A stretch of DNA of 64,000 nucleotides from Clostridiales bacterium (GCA_015055625.1 SVHU01000003.1:96008-160007); one strand, 5' to 3'; counted from the stretch's first letter, positions 41,767 to 52,182 are shown. Translations and numbers: made by a program. The notes: generated by a model not told the origin, from the sequence alone.

Positions 41767-43167
41767 ATGAAAAAAACCGTTGATATGACAAAGGGCTCAC
41801 CCTTCAAATTACTGCTTTTCTTCTCCCTGCCTATTGCGCTGGGTTTTGTTTTACAACAGCTCTATTCTTTGGGCGACTCGTTTATCGTATCGCTCTCGCT
41901 TGGCCACAACGCCGTAACCGGAGTTAACGTAACAGGCTCTATGACCTTTATGGTATTAGGCTTTGCTCAAGGCATATCCGCAGGCTTTGGTATCGTTTTA
42001 GCGCAATACGTAGGCTCGAAAGACGAACACAATATGCGAAAAACCGTGGGCTCGGCAATACTTCTTACCGTAATTATAACTGCAATACTTTCGGTAATAA
42101 CGGTTATTCTATCCCGTCCGCTTCTTGCCCTTTTGGAAACGCACGAGGACTTTATAGACCACGCCGACTCGTACATAAAAACAATTTTTGCAGGGCTTGT
42201 GTTTACCACGCTTTACAACCTTTCCGACCAGATAATGCGAGCTATGGGCGACAGTAAAACACCAGTGCTTATCCTTATATTATGCGCAATATTAAACCTT
42301 GGGCTTAACAGCCTTTTGTTTATATTCCCCTCTCTTACAGTAGCGTGGGCAGGCTGGGCAACGGTAATAAGTCAGGGCATATCCGCTATCGTGGGTTTTA
42401 TCGTAATTTTCAAAAAGTTCCCCGTGCTCCGTCTGAAGCTTCATCACTTCCGCCTGAAATTCAGATTTTGCATGAAGCTTCTTGCAATGGGACTTCCCAT
42501 GGCAATACAGTTTGTAATAACCGCATCGGGCTGTATGATTCAGCAACGCGCGTTCAATATTCTTCCCGATCCCAACTACGCAATGGCGCAAGGCACGGCA
42601 GGAAAAATCGATAACATCTTTGGAATGGTTCTGAACGGTTGCGGAGCAGCAATGGCAACGTATGCAGGTCAAAACTACGGCGCTAAAAACTACAACAGAC
42701 TGCGCCAAGGTCTAAAAGCAGGACTGCTAGTAGGTTTAATTTATACGGCGTTCTCTACAATAGGCGCAATATCGCTGGCTATTCCGCTAACTTACCTGCT
42801 ACTTCCCAGCGCGCCAAGCGTTGTGTTTACGTACTCTCAGCAATATCTTACCATTCAAGGCATTTGCTACTACTTCCTGTTTGCACTTTTCCTTTTCCGT
42901 CAAGCACTTCAAGCCGTGGGCAAAAGCTCACTCACCATTCTTGGCGGAATTGTGGAACTGGTACTAAGAATTTTCGTATCGTTCACGTTCGCTATCTGGT
43001 TTGGCTTTGACGGCGCATGCATATCCAACCCTTTAGCTTGGCTGGGCGGAGCTTTGTGCTTTATATTCCTATTTATCGCAGTAGCCAAAAAGTTCCCACA
43101 CGCAGACTACAACGTAAGAGTGGGCGAAGAAAAAACTCTTGCATCTTCTTCATCTAACGAGGTATAA
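41767..43167 (+). CDS. MATE-family multidrug/metabolite exporter
   Basis: 466 residues, about 12 membrane spans in two similar halves. GSPFKLLLFFSLPIALGFVL and QQLYSLGDSFIVSLSLG at the start and MGLPMAIQFVITASG with GCGAAMATYAGQNYGA in the second half are MATE signatures. Exports organic compounds by Na+ or H+ antiport. It is followed after 5 bases by an unknown gene and then an oxidoreductase, apparently one operon. Confidence 0.93.
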   Translation: MKKTVDMTKGSPFKLLLFFSLPIALGFVLQQLYSLGDSFIVSLSLGHNAVTGVNVTGSMTFMVLGFAQGISAGFGIVLAQYVGSKDEHNMRKTVGSAILLTVIITAILSVITVILSRPLLALLETHEDFIDHADSYIKTIFAGLVFTTLYNLSDQIMRAMGDSKTPVLILILCAILNLGLNSLLFIFPSLTVAWAGWATVISQGISAIVGFIVIFKKFPVLRLKLHHFRLKFRFCMKLLAMGLPMAIQFVITASGCMIQQRAFNILPDPNYAMAQGTAGKIDNIFGMVLNGCGAAMATYAGQNYGAKNYNRLRQGLKAGLLVGLIYTAFSTIGAISLAIPLTYLLLPSAPSVVFTYSQQYLTIQGICYYFLFALFLFRQALQAVGKSSLTILGGIVELVLRIFVSFTFAIWFGFDGACISNPLAWLGGALCFIFLFIAVAKKFPHADYNVRVGEEKTLASSSSNEV

Positions 43168-43172
43168 AATTT

Positions 43173-43943
43173 ATGAAAAAAATTCTCACTCGTCTTAAAG
43201 ACAAACTAACCGAAAAAGAATATTTCGCGCTACAAAAGGCAATGACCGAAATTAAAGCGCCCCACGTTCCTACGCGTTTTGACGTATGCTTTGCGTGCAG
43301 ATACGATATTACGCTTGCCTACTCCATAGTAAACACGCTTCGTAACAACATTACGGACTCTCTTTCACTTTGTGAGTACGTTGCGTCAGTTAAGACGTTG
43401 TACCTGACGGACAGAAACAACCGACAAAACGCGGAGTGCTCATACTCTGTCGAGGGCGATTTGTTGCTCTTAAAGCAAGCGCTTCTCACCGCCACGGCAA
43501 ACGCTCACCGCATAATTAAACTCACAACCGAAACCGACGTTCTTACTATATGCAAAGCGATCAAGATGTTTGACGATTTGAAGTTCTTTGCAAGCGAGCT
43601 TAAAGAAGACAAGACCGTATACTCAAGATTTAGGACAAAAATGGAAAACGCATTGCAAAACGCAGACGCTCCTACCTCTAAAAAACTGGTAAGCGGATAT
43701 TTATCACTGCTTTCGCTAGAGGACGCGGACGCGCTTGCAAACGACTTTAACAACGTATTCTCCGCCATTAAACACACCAACAAAAACACCGCGGAAATCG
43801 TGTTTTGGTCAGAAAAAGCCCTGGACGTATACGGATATAGCGAACAATGCGAGAAATTACGAGCGTGGGCGGTAGAAAAATATCTCGACTTAGATGCGCG
43901 TTTTAGCCCTGCTATTATGAGCGAAATTATAATCAATAACTGA
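43173..43943 (+). CDS. Uncharacterised cytosolic protein (256 aa)
   Basis: No recognised family. Mostly helical and soluble, starting MKKILTRLKDKLTEKEY. Located between the MATE exporter (5-base gap) and the oxidoreductase (4-base gap), so co-transcribed with both. No membrane segment, signal peptide or catalytic motif visible. Confidence 0.8.
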   Translation: MKKILTRLKDKLTEKEYFALQKAMTEIKAPHVPTRFDVCFACRYDITLAYSIVNTLRNNITDSLSLCEYVASVKTLYLTDRNNRQNAECSYSVEGDLLLLKQALLTATANAHRIIKLTTETDVLTICKAIKMFDDLKFFASELKEDKTVYSRFRTKMENALQNADAPTSKKLVSGYLSLLSLEDADALANDFNNVFSAIKHTNKNTAEIVFWSEKALDVYGYSEQCEKLRAWAVEKYLDLDARFSPAIMSEIIINN

Positions 43944-43947
43944 TATT

Positions 43948-45465
43948 ATGAAGATAAGCGATATAAGACTTAGGATAGGCGAAAGCGAATCGCTTGTTTA
44001 TGAGCGAGCGCTACAAAAGGCAGGAGTTAAATCCGCGCCCTATTTTCGCGTGCTTAAAAAATCGCTTGACGCAAGGGATAAACGCGATATTTTCTACACC
44101 TATTCCGTAGAGCTTTCTACCTCGCCTTTTGAAGAGGAACAGGAAGAAATCCTGCCTTGCAAAAAGCCCGAAAAGCCCATAGTTATCGTAGGCTTTGGAC
44201 CTGCAGGAATGTTTTGCGCGCTCTCACTTGCAAGAAACGGATTTTGTCCGATAGTTATAGAACGTGGAAGCAACGTGGACGAACGTAAGAAGAAAACGCA
44301 AGCTTTCTTTTCTAATGCAATTCTCGACACAGAATGTAACGTTCAGTACGGCGAGGGTGGCGCAGGAACTTTTTCGGACGGCAAGCTCAACACGGGCGTT
44401 AAAAGTCCTTTCAAGCCCTACGTCTTGCGCGAACTTATAAAACACGGCGCGGACGAGTGTATTGCGTATTTAGCTAAGCCACACGTGGGTAGCGACATTC
44501 TCCCAACTGTTGTAAAAAACATACGTGAAGAGATTATAAAACTGGGCGGTCAAGTATTGTTTGACACCAAGCTTTCTGACGTTACTGTAAAAAACGGACG
44601 CGTGGAAAAGATTGAGTATACACAAAAAAACAGCAAAACCGAGCTTGAAGTAAGCGAGCTTATAGTAGCTATTGGGCACAGTAGCAGAGATACGTATGCG
44701 ATGTTTTTTGACAAAGGCGTTGCTATGGAGCAAAAAGACTGCGCTGTGGGACTAAGAGTGGAACACTTGCAAGAGGATATAAACAAGGCTCAGTTTGGCA
44801 AGGATATAAACGTAACCGCCGACTATAAGCTTACCGCAAACGTGAATAACAGAGGCGTATTCAGCTTTTGTATGTGTCCAGGTGGCGTGGTTGTTCCCTC
44901 GTCCAGCGAAGAGGGCGGTGTTGTAACCAACGGAATGAGTGAGTTTGCAAGAGATAAAGTAAACGCAAACAGCGCAATAGTGTGCCAGGTAAAAACTTCG
45001 GACTTTGGAAGCGGAATACTGGATGGAATGGATTTTTTAAGGAACTTAGAACAGCGCGCATTTATTGCAGGCGGAAAAAACTACTCCGCTCCCGTTCAAA
45101 ACGTAACCGACTTTATTAAAAACAAAAACTCCACTCGCTTTGGCGCGGTTTTGCCCTCTTATGCGATAGGTACGCAGTTTTGCAAAATGGATGATATTCT
45201 TCCTCCCTTTATTGCATCTTCTATCCGCGGAGCTTTTGCGCAGTTTGACAACAAAATCAGAGGCTTTGCTTCAAGTGGCGTTCTTACCGCGGTGGAAACT
45301 CGTACATCCTCGCCTGTACGCATTGTAAGGGGCGAAAACCTGAACAGCTTGGGCATAGAAAATATGTACCCGACAGGTGAGGTTGGCTACGCTGGCGGTA
45401 TAATGTCATCCGCCTTAGACGGACTGAAAATAGCAAAAAAAATAAAGGAAAAACACTTGTTATAA
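43948..45465 (+). CDS. FAD-dependent oxidoreductase (COG2509-type)
   Basis: 505 residues. An N-terminal 80-residue domain (KISDIRLRIGESES...) precedes a Rossmann dinucleotide-binding motif IVIVGFGPAGMFCALSLA, then YGEGGAGTFSDGKLNTG and, near the end, NMYPTGEVGYAGGIMSSALDG. This architecture is the uncharacterised FAD-dependent dehydrogenase family COG2509, common in Bacillota. Substrate unknown. Confidence 0.9.
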   Translation: MKISDIRLRIGESESLVYERALQKAGVKSAPYFRVLKKSLDARDKRDIFYTYSVELSTSPFEEEQEEILPCKKPEKPIVIVGFGPAGMFCALSLARNGFCPIVIERGSNVDERKKKTQAFFSNAILDTECNVQYGEGGAGTFSDGKLNTGVKSPFKPYVLRELIKHGADECIAYLAKPHVGSDILPTVVKNIREEIIKLGGQVLFDTKLSDVTVKNGRVEKIEYTQKNSKTELEVSELIVAIGHSSRDTYAMFFDKGVAMEQKDCAVGLRVEHLQEDINKAQFGKDINVTADYKLTANVNNRGVFSFCMCPGGVVVPSSSEEGGVVTNGMSEFARDKVNANSAIVCQVKTSDFGSGILDGMDFLRNLEQRAFIAGGKNYSAPVQNVTDFIKNKNSTRFGAVLPSYAIGTQFCKMDDILPPFIASSIRGAFAQFDNKIRGFASSGVLTAVETRTSSPVRIVRGENLNSLGIENMYPTGEVGYAGGIMSSALDGLKIAKKIKEKHLL

Positions 45466-45510
45466 AGTAAATTCTATAAAATTTTTTATCTACTAATTTA
45501 AAAAAACGTA

Positions 45511-45539
45511 TTGACAACGTTGGCTTTTTGGAATATAAT
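45511..45539 (+). promoter_or_regulatory. Promoter of lipoprotein 1
   Basis: TTGACA, 17 bases, TATAAT. Confidence 0.9.
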
Positions 45540-45574
45540 ATTAACACGATAACATAAATAAGGAGATTGTAACT

Positions 45575-46513
45575 ATGAAAAAAATTTTAACAAGTATTTT
45601 TGCAATTGCAATGGTTGCAGTAATGATGCTTTTTGTTGCATGCGACAGCTCTTCTAGCTCTCCATATAGTGGAAGTTATAAAGAAGTTGACGCTCAAACC
45701 TTGTACAACTCTACCCGCGGAGTAGATACAGAGTTCAAGAGCGAGCCTACCGCAGAAGAAAAAGTTGGTATTTCAATGAAACTTAAGTCTTTATCAAAGA
45801 TAGACATGCCCGCTACCTCCACCATGTCAGCAAACAAGAGCGATGTGTTGCTTTCAATTGACGGCAAAATGGTAAATTACCTTGACGAAGAGGGCAATAT
45901 CAAAGTTCTTGCAAACATCACGTATATTAGTAAGAATGATTTGTTCTACACGATGCCCGGAAGTGAAGAAGTAAAGATATTTAGCCATACAACCGTAAAA
46001 TTATACGCTGACGGAGAGTTTTTCTACATACATACAATCAAAGAAGAAAACTACTCTGGCATAACCAACAAAGTTGAAGAAAAATCTAGAATTAGCGAAT
46101 ACGAGTTCAAAAGATATATATCTGATTATCTCGGTCAGTACAGCCCCGAATCAATGCCTGAGATGCCCTCTGAAGAAAATGAATTTATTTCTAATGTAGA
46201 ATCTATTTGCAATGAAAAGGGATTAAGAATTTCTATGGATAGCTCCTCCAATGATATCAAGATTAAACTTGATGTTAAGGATAAAGACAAATATATGTCT
46301 GGCGAATCTTCAAGTACCGAAGATGACCTTAAATTGAACAAAATGGAAATGTACTTCATTTTTGACGAAAACGGTTATATGACTGCAACTAAAATGGTTG
46401 AGAATATGTCTTCTAGCACAATGTCTGTTACTATGGACCTTGATATGAGAGCTTATAACGGCAATATTTCCTTGCCCAGCGATCTTGACACTTATGAACA
46501 AAGACCATATTAA
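45575..46513 (+). CDS. Lipoprotein of unknown function, paralogue 1
   Basis: 312 residues. Lipoprotein signal peptide with a lipobox at LFVAC (Cys23), followed by a Ser-rich linker. The mature part shares with the next gene the segment YSGSYKEVDAQTLYNS (YSGNYTEANGETLYES in paralogue 2), an amphipathic beta-rich body and the end 'LP...'. It is likely anchored to the outer face of the membrane. The fold could be of the LolA/LppX type, but that is a guess. Confidence 0.88.
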   Translation: MKKILTSIFAIAMVAVMMLFVACDSSSSSPYSGSYKEVDAQTLYNSTRGVDTEFKSEPTAEEKVGISMKLKSLSKIDMPATSTMSANKSDVLLSIDGKMVNYLDEEGNIKVLANITYISKNDLFYTMPGSEEVKIFSHTTVKLYADGEFFYIHTIKEENYSGITNKVEEKSRISEYEFKRYISDYLGQYSPESMPEMPSEENEFISNVESICNEKGLRISMDSSSNDIKIKLDVKDKDKYMSGESSSTEDDLKLNKMEMYFIFDENGYMTATKMVENMSSSTMSVTMDLDMRAYNGNISLPSDLDTYEQRPY

Positions 46514-46533
46514 TGCTTAAAAACTAAATTTAG

Positions 46534-46570
46534 AAAAAATGCGTTGCCTTTACGGTAGCGCATTTTTTCT
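46534..46570 (+). terminator. Terminator after lipoprotein 1
   Basis: AAAAAATGCG and CGCATTTTTT arms around a GC-containing loop. Confidence 0.8.
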
Positions 46571-46633
46571 TCATTCTTTATAGCAAAAAGTAATACGTTT
46601 GTGACTTTTTATATGGTTATTTTTAAAAACATA

Positions 46634-46662
46634 TTGACAAGTAAAAATTTGCGTAGTATAAT
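46634..46662 (+). promoter_or_regulatory. Promoter of lipoprotein 2
   Basis: TTGACA, 17 bases, TATAAT. Confidence 0.9.
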
Positions 46663-46696
46663 GATATTATCAAAATAAAAAAAGGAGATAAAAAAC

Positions 46697-47731
46697 ATGA
46701 AAAAATTTTTAACCACATTGTTTGCAATTATCATGTCTGCTGTAATGCTTATGTTTGTCGGCTGTTCAGAAGCTGGCGAAAGCATATATAGTGGAAACTA
46801 CACGGAAGCAAATGGCGAAACCCTTTATGAATCCGTTGAAACTCTCGGCTCCGGTTCGAATTTTACTCCTACCGAAGACAAGAACGCAGGACTTAGCATT
46901 AAATTATCAATGAAAGCCACAACAAAGTCCGATTCTACAACAACGTATACTGAGTCTGATACGGTAGAAAAATACTCGTCTTCCCAATCTTTAAACATGT
47001 CTTTATCCGGAAAATTCGTAACCACTCTAGAAGATACCGGTGTAACCCCTCTTGCTGACTTAGACGTTGCGCTAAAATCGTCTTTTAATGAAAACATGCC
47101 TGAAGAAACGATTAAAACGTCAACGGATATTAATGCTAACTTGCTCCTTAAAAACGACGGCTTATTTGTTGAAACATCTCAATCTAACACCATTAACGGC
47201 GAAACCGTTACCAACTCTGCAAAAACCCAAATGACTTTAGAGCAGTTGCAAATGATGATAAGTAATTTGCTAAGTCAAATTATGGGCAATATGCAAGGTT
47301 CTATGCCCAACGTTAACGAAATGAGCAAACAAGAGATTGTTGCAACAATTGACAATCTTACTCAAAATGCAGGAATTAGAGTTGCTCTTGACACAAGCAA
47401 GGGAACTAAGATTAAGATTGACCTTTCCGACAAAGATAAGTTCATTGCTTTTATAAACAGCGCATCTGGCGTTCCTACTGAAATTGAGGTTGATATTGAC
47501 TTAAAGAAATGCGAATTATATCTAATCTTTGACGAAGACGGCAATTTCTCCGCTTTCAAATTTGCATTTAGTTACGATTCTTCTTCTACTCAAACCGAAG
47601 TAGAGTCTGATTATACTAGCGTTAATAATAACGATGCATCTATATCAATCAGCGCTGAAATCAAGTTCTATGACGGCGACGTTTCTCTTCCCGAGATCAA
47701 TCCCGACGACTACGCTGAATTCGTTGCATAA
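46697..47731 (+). CDS. Lipoprotein of unknown function, paralogue 2
   Basis: 344 residues. Signal peptide MKKFLTTLFAIIMSAVMLMF with lipobox ending VGC. The body is rich in Ser/Thr and acidic residues and parallels paralogue 1 throughout. Each copy has its own promoter and terminator, consistent with a tandem gene duplication followed by divergence. Confidence 0.88.
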   Translation: MKKFLTTLFAIIMSAVMLMFVGCSEAGESIYSGNYTEANGETLYESVETLGSGSNFTPTEDKNAGLSIKLSMKATTKSDSTTTYTESDTVEKYSSSQSLNMSLSGKFVTTLEDTGVTPLADLDVALKSSFNENMPEETIKTSTDINANLLLKNDGLFVETSQSNTINGETVTNSAKTQMTLEQLQMMISNLLSQIMGNMQGSMPNVNEMSKQEIVATIDNLTQNAGIRVALDTSKGTKIKIDLSDKDKFIAFINSASGVPTEIEVDIDLKKCELYLIFDEDGNFSAFKFAFSYDSSSTQTEVESDYTSVNNNDASISISAEIKFYDGDVSLPEINPDDYAEFVA

Positions 47732-47761
47732 TAAGCTATAATCAAAATTTATAAAACAATA

Positions 47762-47800
47762 AAAAACGCGATACTTGAAAATAAAGTACCGCGTTTTTTT
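47762..47800 (+). terminator. Terminator after lipoprotein 2
   Basis: Stem ACGCG-TACTT/AAGTA-CGCGT followed by a T-run. Confidence 0.85.
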
Positions 47801-47876
47801 GTTTTGAGTGAAAATCAATACGTCTTTGCACAATTAGCTACATTTGTGCCGTTTACGGATTAGCGTTATAAATCGT

Positions 47877-48354
47877 ACGGGCGATTCATGAATCGCCCCT
47901 ACATAAGAACTAACTACACTCAATTACTAATTTCACTCAAAGCACAACATTTCGGATCCAACGTCCACGTTGGTATATTGGGTGTGCGCCTTCGCACCGT
48001 CTACGTTGGTATATTGGGTGTGCGCCTCCGCACCGTCTACGTTGGTGCGCCTCCGCACCAAGATTGCCACGCTTCGCTCGCAATGACGTTTGGGAGGGAT
48101 GAGGGGGATTGTTTGTTATTTAGGGCGATTCGTGAATCGCCCCTACATAAGAACTAACTACGCTTTATTTCTTGATTTACTCAAAGTACAACATATTGGA
48201 TCCAACGTCTACGTTGGTGCGCCTCCGCACCGATTCGTGAATTGCCCGTACAGCAAGTTAAAAAACCAACTACACTTAATTACTTGCTTTGTTAAAGCAC
48301 AACATATTGGATCCAACGTCCACGTTGGTGCGCCTTCGCACCGTCTACGTTGAA
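47877..48354. repeat. Intergenic repeat block A
   Basis: Three degenerate units. Each has a palindrome (GGGCGATTCATGAATCGCCC at 47879-47898, a near copy at 48123-48142, a decayed one near 48230), then CCTACATAAGAACTAACTAC, then 'ACTTGCTTTGTTAAAGCACAACAT'-like text and several GTCTACGTTGGTGCGCCTCC-type mini-repeats. Frames crossing it are not genes. Related units occur at 63130-63311. Confidence 0.85.
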
Positions 48355-49641
48355 TTAGTATACTAAATCTCTAAAATTCTTAATTCTATGGAACGTGGAA
48401 AGGTTGGTATCGTGCGCGGAGCTTGTATCCATATCGCCCGATCTTGACGCAATAAGTAAATCGTCGCCGTCTATTTCCATGCTTGCATAGTGGCGGGACT
48501 GCTTTTCGCTATCACCCTTTGCAACAAGCCCTGCAAAGCACCAGTCCACCATATTTTTAGAGAACGACAACTGCAATCTCTGTCGCTCGTCGCACGGTAT
48601 GTTAAAACGCTCTTTAGATAGCAGTTCCTTTCTTCTCATACTGTCGGTAGCTTGCGTAGAAAGAAGCCAATAAAGCTGAGTTTTTTCATCCCAACAAATA
48701 TGGAATTTCATTTGTCCGCCAGGCATGGGCAAATACACCATTTTTCTGCCCGACGGTACGGTTTGGGGCATAACGGTTATCACTTCTTTGTCATTTTCTT
48801 TGCTAATCACCGCTTTCATAACACAGCAATATCCCGTGCCTGCGGTGTGCGCGCGCATAAAAATATGGAAAGTATTTCCGCTCTCGTCATACCAATAATG
48901 CGCAGGATCTTTTATCCTTACTATATTGCTCTCCAGCCAACCCGGGAACTCTGTAAGATCGGTTCCTTTCGGTAACTCATCGCGGTGTTTCATAGAATGG
49001 AAAAACGGTATTCCGTGCATTTCAAGCTCGTCGTCGTCCACAACGTCCCTAAAGCGCAATTCGTTAGAAAACGTCCAGCTTTCGCGCTTGGATAAATCCG
49101 AGCTGAGCTTTGCGCGCATTACCACGGGCGCAAGAGAAGCTATGTTCCAGCCCGAAGTTTTTTCGCCCTCAAAGTTAAAGCATCTTTCCATAACAAGCGT
49201 AACGTAACCGTTTTCTATCCACACGTTGCAGGGCGCCTGATGCCAGGACTCGTTACTAGTTAAAAACGAACCTTTATCCCAAGTTTCACCGCTATCGAAA
49301 GAGGTGTAAACCACCAAATTCTTACAACCGTTGTCGCTCTCTACGCCAAGCAAATATAACGCGTTTTCGCCCTCGATTGTTCGACCAAAAATAAAATTAC
49401 GCGCGCATCTATACTGCCATGTTTTACCCTTGTCATCAGATGTGAAAATCTGTCCAAACCAACCGTTATTACCAACTTCTTTCCACGCAGGAAGTTCTTT
49501 TACTCGAGGACCGCCTATATCGTTACTGAAAACGTATCTGCCGTTTTTCAGCACCGTGATTGCAGGGCTGTACACAAACGCTCCCTTAGGATCGGGCGAA
49601 CGGTATATGACTGTTACGTCTTGCTCTAAAAGTTCCATCAT
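48355..49641 (-). CDS. Sialidase-like BNR/Asp-box beta-propeller protein
   Basis: 428 residues, no signal peptide. Two Asp-box motifs (SDDKGKTW and SFDSGETW) and the opening 'SPDPKGAFVYSPAITVLKNG' are typical of six-bladed exo-sialidase/neuraminidase-like propellers. RIP and arginine triad residues cannot be assigned by eye. Probably an intracellular glycosidase or an unknown glycan enzyme of the same fold. GGAG precedes the start. Confidence 0.8.
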   Translation of the reverse strand: MMELLEQDVTVIYRSPDPKGAFVYSPAITVLKNGRYVFSNDIGGPRVKELPAWKEVGNNGWFGQIFTSDDKGKTWQYRCARNFIFGRTIEGENALYLLGVESDNGCKNLVVYTSFDSGETWDKGSFLTSNESWHQAPCNVWIENGYVTLVMERCFNFEGEKTSGWNIASLAPVVMRAKLSSDLSKRESWTFSNELRFRDVVDDDELEMHGIPFFHSMKHRDELPKGTDLTEFPGWLESNIVRIKDPAHYWYDESGNTFHIFMRAHTAGTGYCCVMKAVISKENDKEVITVMPQTVPSGRKMVYLPMPGGQMKFHICWDEKTQLYWLLSTQATDSMRRKELLSKERFNIPCDERQRLQLSFSKNMVDWCFAGLVAKGDSEKQSRHYASMEIDGDDLLIASRSGDMDTSSAHDTNLSTFHRIKNFRDLVY

Positions 49642-49794
49642 TATCTCCTTTCTATTCTAGTTGTTTGAATATTTATATATTATACACTACTTTACTAACG
49701 CTTGTCCATAGCAAAATCGGACAAATTGCAAAAAAAATATGTCAATTTCGGACACGACTAAATCCACTATAAAATGAGAATGATGTTCAATAAA

Positions 49795-49826
49795 AAAAGA
49801 GCAAGCCTTTTTTGCTCGCTCTTATT
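49795..49826 (-). terminator. Terminator after the collagen-like gene
   Basis: AAGAGCGAGC/GCTTGCTCTT stem followed by a T-run on the minus strand. Confidence 0.85.
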
Positions 49827-49833
49827 ACCTTTT

Positions 49834-50793
49834 TTATTCCAGTCTTGTAATAACAAGCCCTGCGTTAAATAGGCTTACTTCTTGATCTATCGAATTAAAC
49901 AAGCCTACTGTGCTCTCGCTATCTAACCGTATAAGCGCGGTCTTAGCAACGCTTACGGGCGCGGAGGCATCGTTTATCGTTTCGTTGATATCCGCTACAC
50001 CGTTTATATACAGCGACAACGCAATGGGGTCAGCGCTGTTGGCGGAATACGAAATAAGATATAACCCGGCAGGTACTGTAAACTGATTATCCGCAAACAT
50101 TATATCCGTATCCGTGGACGATGCGGAAAGAGTAAGCGGAATCTGCGTAGAAGCCGTTACTGTTTGCGTCGTTGCCGTTGCATACGCCGAATCGTTTAGT
50201 CCTGCTGGACCTTGCGGGCCTGTCGGGCCTGTTGCACCTGTTGCTCCCACGGGACCTTGTGGACCTGTCGGTCCTACTGCTCCTGTTGCTCCCACTGGAC
50301 CTGCCGGACCTGTCGGTCCTACTGCTCCTGTTGCTCCCACGGGACCTTGTGGACCTGTCGGTCCTACTGCTCCTGTTGCTCCTACGGGACCTTGTGGACC
50401 TGTCGGTCCTACTGCTCCTGTTGCTCCCACTGGACCTGTTGCTCCTATCGGGCCTTGCGGACCAATGGGGCCTTGAGGACCTGTTGCACCGGGAAAGCCT
50501 TGCGGGCCAATAGGACCTCTTGCACCGGGAAAGCCTTGCGGACCCATAGGACCTCTTGCGCCTACCGGACCTGCCGGACCCATAGGACCTTGAGGACCAG
50601 GTCTACCTTGCGGGCCTTGCGGACCGGGCATACCTACGCACGTGCAGGACGAATATTGAGGATACGTATCGCAGTTTTCGTTACCGCAACCGCAATTTTC
50701 GTTTTCGCAACAACAGTCTGACTGCGAATTATTATTGCAGTTATTTTTGCAACATCTGCCGTTATTCGAGTTAAAAAAGTTTCTGAAATACAT
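49834..50793 (-). CDS. Collagen-like protein, BclA-type
   Basis: 319 residues. A Cys/Asn-rich N-terminus ([22 protein letters not shown]) is followed from about residue 55 to 200 by about 47 Gly-X-Y triplets ([16 protein letters not shown]), then a C-terminal domain ([18 protein letters not shown]... [11 protein letters not shown]) like the TNF-like trimerisation domain of BclA exosporium proteins. No signal peptide is evident, as in BclA. It probably forms spore-surface or cell-surface filaments. The repeat DNA is internally near-identical and prone to length change. Confidence 0.92.
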   Translation of the reverse strand: MYFRNFFNSNNGRCCKNNCNNNSQSDCCCENENCGCGNENCDTYPQYSSCTCVGMPGPQGPQGRPGPQGPMGPAGPVGARGPMGPQGFPGARGPIGPQGFPGATGPQGPIGPQGPIGATGPVGATGAVGPTGPQGPVGATGAVGPTGPQGPVGATGAVGPTGPAGPVGATGAVGPTGPQGPVGATGATGPTGPQGPAGLNDSAYATATTQTVTASTQIPLTLSASSTDTDIMFADNQFTVPAGLYLISYSANSADPIALSLYINGVADINETINDASAPVSVAKTALIRLDSESTVGLFNSIDQEVSLFNAGLVITRLE

Positions 50794-50901
50794 TATTTTT
50801 TTCTACTCCTTAGTGTTAATAAACGTTATTCCGTTCTACGATATCGTATGCGTAATAACATCTTTCTCGTTACAAGAAAATAGAAAAAAATAAAAAACCT
50901 A

Positions 50902-50930
50902 TTGCTTTTGTAAAACTAATATGCTATACT
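50902..50930 (+). promoter_or_regulatory. Promoter of the GH32 gene
   Basis: TTGCTT, 17 bases, TATACT, with AAGGAG before the ATG. Confidence 0.7.
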
Positions 50931-50966
50931 TAATTTACCTTAAAAAATACGAATAAGGAGAAAATT

Positions 50967-52130
50967 ATGGACTATACGATAAGGCCCAAATATCATTATA
51001 TGCCTAAGAAGGGCTGGATAAACGATCCTAACGGACTGTGCTACTTTAAGGGTTATTATCACCTTTTCTATCAACACGCGCCACACAGCGAATTTCCGTG
51101 GGGACAGCCAATGTGCTGGGGGCACGCAAGAACCAAGGATTTTATTACGTGGGAAGAACTTCCTGTCGCACTCACCCCCGACAAGCCTTATGATAAAGAC
51201 GGCGTTTGGTCGGGCACAGCGATTGTAAAAGACGGCGTTTTGTACGTGTTTTACGCATCCATTATGTCTGACAAAGCCAAGTTTGACACACAAACCGTTT
51301 CGGTTGCGTATTCTACGGATGGTGTTAACTTTGTAAAATACGAAAAAAATCCTGTAATTGACCATTATCCAATAGACGGAAGTCATGACTTTAGAGATCC
51401 TGCGCTGGTATGCGTGGACGGAACGTACTATTGCGTTATGGCGACAGGGCACGTAGAAAGTAAAAAAGCAAGACTTGTTTACTACAAAAGCAACGACCTT
51501 CTCTCTTGGGAATACTGCGGAATTATGCAAGAATGGGATAACGGAAGATACGCCGAGTGTCCGTCCATAACGTATGACGGCGAAAACCTATTGGTTACGT
51601 GTTCAGTTTGCTATCTGGACGGTAGACCTCACGAATTTTCCACAACATACGGCAAGCTTAAAAACGGCAAATTCGTTCCCGAAATTAGAACCATTCCCGA
51701 AAAAGGTCCTGACCAGTATGCAGGACAAGTTTTCAGGGACGAAAAGGGCAGAAACATATTTACCTCTTGGTTTCCAGGCTGGCCGTATAAAGGCATTGCC
51801 AACGGCAAAAACGCAGGCACGTTCTCTCTTCCTCGTGAAATAAAGCTTGTTAACGGCAAAATCCTTTCATATCCGATAGAAGAAGTTAGACATCTTCTAA
51901 AAGACAGCGACGAACTTGTAAAGATGACAGACGACGGCTTCATTGTAGAGCGTGGCGACGTGCAAATCTACAAACTTGACGAGAACGGAAACGAGGTAAA
52001 AGACTTCGTTCACAAACGCGATCCGCTAGTCCATAAAGGCGAAATTAAGGATATAAAGATCTCAAAAGACGCATACGTATTAGAGATTTTCGTCAACGGT
52101 GGCGAAGTTAATTACAGCATACTACTATAA
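50967..52130 (+). CDS. Glycoside hydrolase family 32 (beta-fructosidase)
   Basis: 387 residues, no signal peptide, so it acts on imported fructans or sucrose-type sugars. GH32 catalytic motifs: KKGWINDPNGLCYF (nucleophile Asp), HDFRDPALV (transition-state Asp) and RYAECPSITYD (acid/base Glu). The C-terminal beta-sandwich is shorter than in typical invertases (about 480 residues). Confidence 0.95.
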   Translation: MDYTIRPKYHYMPKKGWINDPNGLCYFKGYYHLFYQHAPHSEFPWGQPMCWGHARTKDFITWEELPVALTPDKPYDKDGVWSGTAIVKDGVLYVFYASIMSDKAKFDTQTVSVAYSTDGVNFVKYEKNPVIDHYPIDGSHDFRDPALVCVDGTYYCVMATGHVESKKARLVYYKSNDLLSWEYCGIMQEWDNGRYAECPSITYDGENLLVTCSVCYLDGRPHEFSTTYGKLKNGKFVPEIRTIPEKGPDQYAGQVFRDEKGRNIFTSWFPGWPYKGIANGKNAGTFSLPREIKLVNGKILSYPIEEVRHLLKDSDELVKMTDDGFIVERGDVQIYKLDENGNEVKDFVHKRDPLVHKGEIKDIKISKDAYVLEIFVNGGEVNYSILL

Positions 52131-52137
52131 CACAAGC

Positions 52138-52182
52138 ACAAGAAAAAAGAGCAAGCGAAAAAATATCGTTTGCTCTTTGTTT
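52138..52182 (+). terminator. Terminator after GH32
   Basis: AAAGAGCAAGCGA and TCGTTTGCTCTTT arms followed by GTTTTTA. Confidence 0.85.

Noticed and set aside
47888..48353. Two frames beginning MNRPYIRTNY and similar
   Set aside because: They lie entirely in intergenic repeats, lack ribosome-binding sites and consist of repeat translation.
50114..50721. Three long plus-strand frames
   Set aside because: All are antisense frames of the Gly-X-Y collagen repeats.
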